Part shown: positions 47,150 through 53,102 of the stretch, in pieces
Numbering within the stretch: the stretch's first letter is position 1
How the letters are laid out: every line of letters begins with the position of its first letter
NCBI RefSeq assembly: GCF_000336935.1
Contig: NZ_AOME01000051.1
Coordinates: 224,919 to 288,918 of the forward strand
Length of the DNA: 64,000 nucleotides
From: Halococcus salifodinae DSM 8989
Lineage (GTDB): Archaea > Halobacteriota > Halobacteria > Halobacteriales > Halococcaceae
Direction: 5' to 3'
Position numbers and translations under genes: made by a program
Notes under the pieces: generated by a model
Seen by the model: only the letters and a program-made list of their open reading frames with translations
The model's database searches: none
Told to the model about the DNA's origin: nothing

Positions 47150-48250
47150 ATGTCATCTCCCTCCGAAGGCGACGAGCGACTCGCGGAGCCAGGATCGATG
47201 CTGGTCACCGGCGGTACCGGCTTCCTGGGACTCCACACCTGCCAGTATTTCAAAGAGCGTGGCTGGGACGTGACCGCGCTCGATCTCAAGCCGTTCAAAG
47301 ACGAGGACGAGATCGAGGGCGTCGAGTACGTCGAAGGCGATGTCCGCGACGAGGAAAGCGTCCGCGAGGCGATCGCGTCGACCGGCGCGGACGCGGTGGT
47401 CCACACCGCCGCCGCGCTCCCGCTGTGGGACGACCAGCGCATCCGCGAGACCACCATCGACGGCACCCGGAACGTGCTCTGGGCCGCGAAGGAGGAGGGC
47501 GTCGATCGCGTTGTCTATGTCTCCTCGACGGCGGTCTACGGCACCCACGACTCCCACCCGATCACCGAGGAGTCGCCGCTCGACGGCGTCGGGGCGTACG
47601 GCGAGGCGAAGATCGAGGCCGAGAAGATCTGTGAAGACTTCCGCCGGATGGGGATGTGCGTGCCGATCCTCCGCCCGAAGACGTTCATCGGCCCTCAGCG
47701 TCTCGGCGTCTTTCAGGTCCTCTTCGACTGGATCGAATCGGGCGCGAACGTCCCGATGGTTGGCTGGGGCAACAACAAGTACCAGCTCATGCACGTCTAC
47801 GACCTCGTCCGTGCGATGGAGTTCATGATCGCGAAGGACGAAGCGGACGTGAACACCGTCTTCAACGTCGGTGCCGACGAGTTCGGCACGATGAAAGAGG
47901 ACTTCCAGGCCCCGATCGACTATGCGGGAACCGGCAAACGCACGATCGGGACACCCACGCCCCTCACCGTGTTCGCGCTCCGTGTCCTCGAAAAGCTGAA
48001 TCTCTCGCCGCTGTATCCGTGGGTGTACGAGACCGCCCACGAGGACTCCTATGTGTCGGTCGAGAAGCTGAAATCGCTCGGCTGGGAGCCCAACTACTCG
48101 AACAAGGAGGCGCTCGTCGAGACCTACGAGTGGTACCTCGACAACTACGAGGAGCCCGAACGCGAGGACGACGCCACGGGACTGGATCACCGCGTCGCGT
48201 GGGATCAGGGCGCGCTCGCGCTCGTGAAGGGCGTGTTCAAACGGATCTGA
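47150..48250 (+). CDS. NAD-dependent sugar epimerase/dehydratase
   Basis: 366 residues of the extended SDR family. The NAD motif VTGGTGFLG is at residues 19-27, with VVHTAAALPLW and YVSSTAVYG, and the catalytic YGEAK (Tyr-x3-Lys) near residue 150. A further variable part (GWGNNKYQLMHVYDLVRAMEF) binds the sugar. It lies next to the DPPR-like operon, so a 2'-epimerisation step on a lipid-linked or nucleotide sugar is plausible. Homologues without this context would be called UDP-sugar epimerases. It is followed by a HAD gene 22 nt later. Confidence 0.88.
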   Translation: MSSPSEGDERLAEPGSMLVTGGTGFLGLHTCQYFKERGWDVTALDLKPFKDEDEIEGVEYVEGDVRDEESVREAIASTGADAVVHTAAALPLWDDQRIRETTIDGTRNVLWAAKEEGVDRVVYVSSTAVYGTHDSHPITEESPLDGVGAYGEAKIEAEKICEDFRRMGMCVPILRPKTFIGPQRLGVFQVLFDWIESGANVPMVGWGNNKYQLMHVYDLVRAMEFMIAKDEADVNTVFNVGADEFGTMKEDFQAPIDYAGTGKRTIGTPTPLTVFALRVLEKLNLSPLYPWVYETAHEDSYVSVEKLKSLGWEPNYSNKEALVETYEWYLDNYEEPEREDDATGLDHRVAWDQGALALVKGVFKRI

Positions 48251-48272
48251 TAACCGAAAATCCAACAGAGCT

Positions 48273-48905
48273 ATGCATCTCGTTGTCGATTACGGCGGTG
48301 TCATCGTCGAGCACGGCGACGAGCGCGAACACGCCCACGTTCTGGGCGTCGACCCCGAAACCGACCCGTATCCCGGATGGCTCGCCTACTTCGCGTTTCG
48401 TGACGGCTTCGTCCAGAGCACCCCGGAGTACATCGAACTCCTCTCGACGCTCACCGAGGCGTCCCACGAAGCGTGTCGTGAGTACGTCGAGAAAACGTGG
48501 CTCGACCCCGAGTTTCCCGAAGAACACGTTGACGTCCTCCGGGAGCTCGCACGCGATCACACGCTCGTCCTCTTCGGCAACATGGCGCGCCCATGGATCG
48601 AGACGGTTCTCTCGGAGCACGACGTGCACGAGTGTTTCGACGATCTCGTGGTCTCTTCGGACCTGCGACGGTCGAAACCCCATCCAAAGGGGTACTTCGA
48701 GTGTCTTCCCGAGGGCGACGAACCAGTCGCCTTCGTCAGCGACGAGTACAACGAGGACCTCATGATGGGCGAAACGCTCGGGATGACGTCAGTGTGGGTC
48801 GAAAACGACGCGGAGACGCCGTACCGAGAGCCCGACGTTCGGATTTCGACGCTCAGTGACCTTCCGGACGTCCTCTCGACCGACGGACGTCTGCCGTTCC
48901 AATGA
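48273..48905 (+). CDS. HAD-superfamily hydrolase
   Basis: 210 residues. Motif I reads VVDYGGVIVE, with the nucleophile Asp but Gly at the usual second Asp/Thr position, as in the HAD subfamily IA (epoxide-hydrolase N-domain type). Motif II is LFGNM (Gly/Asn replacing Ser/Thr), motif III Lys is in RRSKPHPKGYF, and motif IV is FVSDEYNEDL. The altered motif I suggests weaker or different phosphatase activity. It is cotranscribed with the epimerase and could be the sugar-phosphate phosphatase of the pathway. Confidence 0.84.
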   Translation: MHLVVDYGGVIVEHGDEREHAHVLGVDPETDPYPGWLAYFAFRDGFVQSTPEYIELLSTLTEASHEACREYVEKTWLDPEFPEEHVDVLRELARDHTLVLFGNMARPWIETVLSEHDVHECFDDLVVSSDLRRSKPHPKGYFECLPEGDEPVAFVSDEYNEDLMMGETLGMTSVWVENDAETPYREPDVRISTLSDLPDVLSTDGRLPFQ

Positions 48906-49099
48906 TTCGTCGTTTTGACGTAGTTCTGACTTCGGTGTTGTGGGCGTTTAATCGTCCGTTCTTCCGACACACACAGATACTTCCTATCGTGTGACGTGAT
49001 GACGCACATGGGCAACCCCAGCGTGAGACGAAGCGCCGGACCCAGGCCGCTCGATGGCTCGTCACGCGGCCAGGCGGTCGGCCGTGGCTGGGGACGCCG

Positions 49100-50110
49100 A
49101 TGACCGCGCGCTCGCTGTTTTTCACCGGCCAGACCGAGATCGCGCTCCGCGAGATGCCGATCACGGAACCGGCCGACGGGGAGGTGCGGGTCCGCACGAC
49201 GGCGTCGGCCATCAGTGCCGGCACGGAACTGCTGGTGTACCGCGGCCAGGTGCCCGAATCGATGGCGGCCGACGAGTCGATCGACGCCCTCGACGGTGAC
49301 TTCGAGTACCCGCTCCAGTACGGCTACGCGGCCGTCGGCCGCGTGACGGCGGTCGGGAACGACGTCGACGACGCGTGGCTCGATCGCCGGGTGTTCGGGT
49401 TCAACCCCCACGAGAGCCACTTCGTCACCACGCCGGCGGCGCTTCGCGAAGTTCCGGAAACGCTCTCCGACGCCGAGGCCGCGCTGCTGGCGAACGCCGA
49501 GGCCGCGGTCAACTTCCTTCTCGACGGGCGGCCCGCACTCGGCGAGCGCGTCGCGGTGTTCGGCCAGGGCGTCGTCGGCCTCCTGACGACGGCGTTGCTC
49601 GCCGACCTCCCGCTCGAAACGCTGGTCACCGTCGACGGCTACGAGCGCCGACGCGACCTCTCGATCTCGCTCGGAGCTGACGTCGCGATCGATCCGGACG
49701 ACGACCTCGACGCGCGTCTCGACGGCCACGAGCCGCCCCGTGGCGCGGATCTCGCCTACGAGCTCTCGGGCCAGCCCGACGCGCTCGACGACGCTATCGA
49801 CGTCGTGGGCACCGCCGGCCAGGTGATCATCGGCTCGTGGTACGGCACGAAACCCATGCACCTCGATCTCGGGGGGACCTTCCACCGGAGTCGCATCCGC
49901 CTCCAGAGCAGTCAGGTCAGCACCATCGACCCCGTCGACCGCGGCCGGTGGTCGAAGGAACGCCGCTTAGGCGAGGCCTGCCGGCTCCTCGAACGGATCG
50001 ACGCTGAACGACTCGTGACCCATCGCGTGCCGATCGAACGGGCCGACGACGCCTATCGCCTTCTCGACGAACGCCCGCGGGAGGCGATTGGGGTTCTCCT
50101 CACCTACTAG
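49100..50110 (+). CDS. Zinc-type alcohol dehydrogenase-like protein (MDR family)
   Basis: 336 residues. The GroES-like N-domain contains TTASAISAGTELLVYRGQVP and PLQYGYAAVGRV; the Rossmann part has VFGQGVVGLLTTALL at about residue 150. Cys and Glu ligands of the catalytic zinc are largely missing, as in the sugar- and chlorophyllide-reductase branch. It may oxidise or reduce a sugar. The ATG is at 49100; the frame is open to 48995 but contains no start codon. It lies at the end of the UbiA/epimerase gene neighbourhood. Confidence 0.82.
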   Translation: MTARSLFFTGQTEIALREMPITEPADGEVRVRTTASAISAGTELLVYRGQVPESMAADESIDALDGDFEYPLQYGYAAVGRVTAVGNDVDDAWLDRRVFGFNPHESHFVTTPAALREVPETLSDAEAALLANAEAAVNFLLDGRPALGERVAVFGQGVVGLLTTALLADLPLETLVTVDGYERRRDLSISLGADVAIDPDDDLDARLDGHEPPRGADLAYELSGQPDALDDAIDVVGTAGQVIIGSWYGTKPMHLDLGGTFHRSRIRLQSSQVSTIDPVDRGRWSKERRLGEACRLLERIDAERLVTHRVPIERADDAYRLLDERPREAIGVLLTY

Positions 50111-50115
50111 AAGCC

Positions 50116-50182
50116 CACTTTTTTTACAAGGAGCCCTCAGTCACGCGCTTCGCGCGCTCCCTCGAACCCCTTCCAAAAACCT
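50116..50182. repeat. Repeat element C, left conserved part
   Basis: The segment matches the reverse complement of 34503-34560 in element B: T-tract, ACAAGG, CCCTCGAACCCCTTCC, AAAAACCT. It contains a small CGCGC-TTC-GCGCG hairpin that B lacks (B has a shorter GCTCCGCTC version). Confidence 0.75.
50119..50125 (+). terminator. T-run terminator after the MDR dehydrogenase gene
   Basis: Seven T residues begin 9 nt after the stop codon at 50110. Archaeal termination relies on such U-tracts together with aCPSF1, whose gene lies 3 kb away in this window. The run is also the edge of repeat element C. Confidence 0.55.
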
Positions 50183-50354
50183 GTTTCCGTGAGTAGCGCG
50201 GGACCGGAGGTCCCGCGGACCGTTCGCGCGGCGGAGCCGCGCGAAGACGAAGGCGAACGGAGGCTCGGAAGACGAGCGGCACGAGGTGCGAGCGTAGTGA
50301 GCACCTCGATGCGAACGGCGAGGAACGAGCCGTGAGCGAAGCGAATCTTCCGGT
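50183..50354. repeat. Hairpin array inserted into repeat element C
   Basis: This 172-nt segment splits a sequence that is contiguous in element B. It contains three hairpins. The first has 9-bp arms around GGA (50197-50217). The second has 10-bp arms TTCGCGCGGC/GCCGCGCGAA around GGA (50223-50245). The third has an 8-bp outer stem CGAGGTGC/GCACCTCG (50282-50308) whose exact centre reads C-GTA-G. A weaker GGCTCG/CGAGCC pair (50262/50326) encloses the third. No gene is present. Confidence 0.8.
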
Positions 50355-50373
50355 GGACTAAAAACACCCGCTC
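50355..50373. repeat. Repeat element C, right conserved part
   Basis: The segment GGACTAAAAACACCCGCTC matches the reverse complement of 34484-34502 in element B, where it directly adjoins the left conserved part. Confidence 0.7.
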
Positions 50374-50543
50374 GCTCACTTCGTTCGCTCACGGCGAACC
50401 GTGCTCGCTTCGCTCGCACGGACGTTCTCTATTCGCACCGCTGAAGCCCTCGGCGCGCTCGCTGTGCTCGCGCGCCTCGCCCTTCATCCGCTGTCAGAGA
50501 AACCTCCGACAAGCCTCGTGTTCGTTTCACTCACACGAGACGC

Positions 50544-50670
50544 CAGGAGAACTCTGTTCTCCTGAGCCTCGACTCGCTGCGTTCTCGTGAGCCGAAGGTG
50601 AACGAGGGTTCGGAGTCGTTCGAAAGGCGCTTCGCGCCTTTCGTGATGACGAGGGAGCTTCGCTCCCTCG
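50544..50670. repeat. Second hairpin cluster of element C
   Basis: Three perfect hairpins lie within 127 nt: CAGGAGAAC-TCT-GTTCTCCTG (50544-50564), CGAAAGGCGC-TTC-GCGCCTTTCG arms of 10 bp (50621-50643) and CGAGGGAGC-TTC-GCTCCCTCG arms of 9 bp (50650-50670). All loops are three bases closed by C-G. Basic, Ser- and Arg-rich ORFs that cross the region are by-products of the repeats and are not genes. Confidence 0.8.
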
Positions 50671-50804
50671 AACCACGCGCGAAGCGTGCTCCGGCATTCG
50701 TCGGGACACCAGGCCCGCGCCACCGTCGTCGCTTGTCTCGGGCTATTTCACTTTCACTCCGGGGATGGCATCGGTTGATACCCGTTGGGGACTGTTCGAC
50801 AGCC

Positions 50805-50963
50805 ATGTTCGAGAATCTCGCCGCGAGGTGTGAGGCGGCCGAGTGCGACCGCGACCTTCCGGACGAGCCGTCGCTCGTCTTCCGTGATCCGTCGGGAGAG
50901 CGCCGCGCTTACGAGTGTCCGTGCGGTGCGGTCACGGTGACGGTCGCGAAGGCACACGCCTAA
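50805..50963 (+). CDS. Small Cys-containing protein of unknown function
   Basis: 52 residues from ATG 50805, with four Cys: two in the N-terminal part (ARCEAAECDRD) and two in ECPCGAVTV near the end. A zinc site is likely. It is followed 24 nt later by the DUF371 gene on the same strand. The upstream continuation of the frame runs through hairpin DNA and was rejected. No family is recognised. Confidence 0.6.
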   Translation: MFENLAARCEAAECDRDLPDEPSLVFRDPSGERRAYECPCGAVTVTVAKAHA

Positions 50964-50987
50964 CCGCCGACGGGGCCGACGGAACGC

Positions 50988-51401
50988 ATGAAGGAAGTCG
51001 TCCACGCGCGCGGCCACGAACACGTCACCGCACAGCACGCGAGCACGCTCGAACTCACGAGCGACGACTACCTCACGCCCGCCGGCGACTGCATCATCGG
51101 GATCGAAGCCGATCGCACGCCCGCCGACTTCGATCAAGAGTTCGTCGCGGCCTGTCGCGACGCCGACGCGACGATCACCGCGACGTTCGAGGCAGGCGAT
51201 CACACCCAAACGGTCCGCGGGCGAGGCCATCCAGAACTCGAATTCACGAACGACCGGAGCCTGGTCTGTCGGACGAGCGAGTACGTCGACGATCGGACGG
51301 TGATGGTGGATGCGGACGCGGCGGCCGCCGATCTCGATCGGAACCTCGTGGCGGCGCTCGCCGATGGTGCGGATCTCCAGGCTACCTTCCGGGTCGAATA
51401 G
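50988..51401 (+). CDS. DUF371 family protein
   Basis: 137 residues covering the complete DUF371 domain: VHARGHEHVTAQHASTLELTSDDYLTPAGDCIIGI at the start, then RGRGHPELEFTNDRSLVCRTSEYVDDRTVMV. The domain is archaeal and without known function; the His-rich first strand and conserved Asp could bind a metal. It sits between the small Cys protein and nth, with short gaps, suggesting one transcription unit. Confidence 0.88.
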   Translation: MKEVVHARGHEHVTAQHASTLELTSDDYLTPAGDCIIGIEADRTPADFDQEFVAACRDADATITATFEAGDHTQTVRGRGHPELEFTNDRSLVCRTSEYVDDRTVMVDADAAAADLDRNLVAALADGADLQATFRVE

Positions 51402-51431
51402 CGTTTTGTGGCCGGCACTCGTCCCATCGTC

Positions 51432-52247
51432 ATGAGCAACGACGCGGAGCCGTCCGAGAACATCAGCGGGGGTCCCGATGGCGGTGGACTCGAAACGGCG
51501 TTCGAGGAGCGCGAAGCCGACACACGCACCGAGGCCGTGGTGGACCGGCTCGGCGAACGCTACTGGCAGAAGACCTACGGCGGCCAGGACGCCTTCGAGT
51601 GTCTCGTCCGCACGATTCTGAGCCAGAACACGAGCGACAAGGCGAGCCAACCAGCCCACGACGTGCTGATGGATCGGTACTGCGAGGAGGACGGCGATCT
51701 CGCCGCCACGCTCGCCGACGCCGACCAACCCACGCTCGCCGAAACCATCGAGTCGGCGGGCCTCTACAACCAGAAATCGGCGACGATGATCGCCATCGCC
51801 GAGCGCATCGTCGATGAATACGGTGGGGCGGAGGAGTTCAACGGGTTCGTTGCCGAGGGAGATCCCGAAACCGTGCGCGACGCGCTCCTCGATTTTTCGG
51901 GCGTGGGTCCCAAAACTGCCGACTGCGTGCTCCTGTTTTCGGGCGGGCGTGCGGGCGTCTTTCCAGTCGACACCCACGTCCACCGCATTTACCGCCGGCT
52001 CGGGATCGCGCCGCCCGAGGCCGACCACGAAGAAGTCAGGGCGGTCGTCGAAGACCAGGTACCGGCCGAGAAATGTGGGTTCGGCCACACCGCCTCGATC
52101 CAGTTCGGGCGGGAGTACTGCACCGCGCGCAAACCGGCGTGTCTCGATGATCCCGACGCCTGTCCGATGGCTGATCTCTGCGATCAGGTCGGTGTCTATC
52201 CCGAAACGGGCGAGGTGGTCGATCCCGCCGACGCGCCGGCGGAGTAG
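51432..52247 (+). CDS. nth: Endonuclease III (DNA glycosylase/AP lyase)
   Basis: 271 residues. The helix-hairpin-helix GVGPKTADCV carries the catalytic Lys161, and Asp180 follows in PVDTHVHRI. The Fe-S cluster cysteines are C230, C237, C244 and C250; the middle spacing is six residues rather than the two of E. coli Nth. The enzyme removes oxidised pyrimidines and nicks the abasic site. ATG 51432 is preferred over the upstream 51408 start because the extra eight residues are not conserved. An acidic N-terminal tail of 25 residues is typical for halophiles. Confidence 0.94.
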   Translation: MSNDAEPSENISGGPDGGGLETAFEEREADTRTEAVVDRLGERYWQKTYGGQDAFECLVRTILSQNTSDKASQPAHDVLMDRYCEEDGDLAATLADADQPTLAETIESAGLYNQKSATMIAIAERIVDEYGGAEEFNGFVAEGDPETVRDALLDFSGVGPKTADCVLLFSGGRAGVFPVDTHVHRIYRRLGIAPPEADHEEVRAVVEDQVPAEKCGFGHTASIQFGREYCTARKPACLDDPDACPMADLCDQVGVYPETGEVVDPADAPAE

Positions 52248-52250
52248 GGA

Positions 52251-52652
52251 TCACCGGCGAGCGACGGCGACGACCAGCGCGAGCGAAACGAGGACGAACG
52301 CGATCAGCGAGAGGTTTGGCACTGTCAGGCCAAGAATTTGGTACTGGACGGTGCCGCAGCTTCCGACCGAGCAGGTCGCGGAGTCGGCCGTGGCCTGGAA
52401 CCACGAGTGGTAGGCCGCCACGCCAGCCCCGAGAACCGACAGCGGCAGCGCGCTGCGGTAGACGCCGGGGCGGTTTTCGAGCGCGGCCACGCCGAGGATC
52501 ACAGTCAGGGGGTACATCAGGATGCGTTGGTACCAGCAGAGCTCGCAGGGGATCAGCCCGAGACCGAGGCTGAGATAGAGGCTCCAGATCGTGGCGATCG
52601 CCGCGACGAGCGTGGCAACCGCAAGCCAGAGTCGAGAATTGATACGGCGCAT
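52251..52652 (-). CDS. dsbB: DsbB-type disulfide bond formation membrane protein
   Basis: 133 residues with four helices. The first redox pair is CELC (Cys36 and Cys39) at the end of the first helix, and the second pair is C94 and C99 in ATCSVGSCG in the second external loop. The LIPCELCWYQRILMYPL block is the family hallmark. It should reoxidise a thioredoxin-like partner outside the cell using a membrane quinone. It is convergent with nth, 3 nt apart, and its promoter region adjoins the hairpin array D. Confidence 0.93.
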   Translation of the reverse strand: MRRINSRLWLAVATLVAAIATIWSLYLSLGLGLIPCELCWYQRILMYPLTVILGVAALENRPGVYRSALPLSVLGAGVAAYHSWFQATADSATCSVGSCGTVQYQILGLTVPNLSLIAFVLVSLALVVAVARR

Positions 52653-52763
52653 TTGCTGACCTCTCGCACAAGTGGAACGTAGTGGTTGCGGTACGAGTCG
52701 CCGCCCGTGAGCAGAGGCTACGCTCCCGGCGCGCGCAACTGCGGTGCGGCGCAGCCTGGTGTC

Positions 52764-52940
52764 CTGACGAGCGAAGTCGTTCGAAACGGCGATAACGAGG
52801 CGCTACGCGCCTCGAACCGTTGGCGCGGCGAAGCCGCGCCAAGAAGCCGTTTCGTGATGTCGTCAGATTCCGACGGAATCTGACTGCTTGCAGGAAATCA
52901 CCGATTTCCTGCAATGACGAAAGACGCGAAGCGTCTTTCG
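52764..52940. repeat. Hairpin array D, main part with a three-way branched fold
   Basis: Five perfect hairpins lie in 177 nt: CGAGGCGC-TAC (52796-52814), TTGGCGCGGC-GAA (52820-52842), GTCAGATTCC-GAC (52862-52884), TTGCAGGAAATC-ACC (52888-52914) and CGAAAGACGC-GAA (52918-52940); arms are 8-12 bp. An outer 9-bp stem, CGAAACGGC (52782-52790) with GCCGTTTCG (52846-52854), encloses the first two and makes a three-way junction. A further CTGACGA/TCGTCAG pair (52764/52860) is an alternative. No gene is present between dsbB and aCPSF1. Confidence 0.85.
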
Positions 52941-52957
52941 GACCACGAGGCAGGGCT

Positions 52958-53073
52958 TGGAAGAGTTCCGCTCTTCCAGTGGACATGAAAAGGGCGAGGC
53001 GCGCCGTCGTTTCGCTTCGTCTGCTCGCGGGCCTACGGCCCGCTCGCACGGTCCGCGGGACGCGGAGCGTCCC
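52958..53073. repeat. Hairpin array D, right part homologous to element C
   Basis: Hairpins are TGGAAGAG with a 5-base centre (52958-52978), GCGGGCC-TAC-GGCCCGC (53027-53043) and GGGACGC-GGA-GCGTCCC (53057-53073). In reverse complement the last two align with the first two hairpins of element C. They share the flanks GAGTAGCG, GCGGACCGT and AGACGAAG, while the stems differ but stay paired. Confidence 0.82.
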
Positions 53074-53102
53074 TCGCTACTCGCGCGAGACGCCGAGGGC
53101 TT

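Noticed and set aside
49008-49103. A 31-codon ORF ending in ATGA overlap with the MDR dehydrogenase gene
   Set aside because: Composition is Gly/Arg-rich without family signal. The dehydrogenase frame itself is open to 48995 but has no start, so the region is more likely leader or remnant than a gene.
50484-50804. Several Ser/Arg-rich ORFs over the hairpin array, in both strands
   Set aside because: Their sequence is produced by repeated GCGAAGC-type hairpins, they have no family match, and the stems rather than any codon pattern explain the bases.
50183-53073. Arrays C and D as a CRISPR locus
   Set aside because: There is no repeated unit of constant sequence with regular spacers, and no cas gene. 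The repeats are inverted and each is different.
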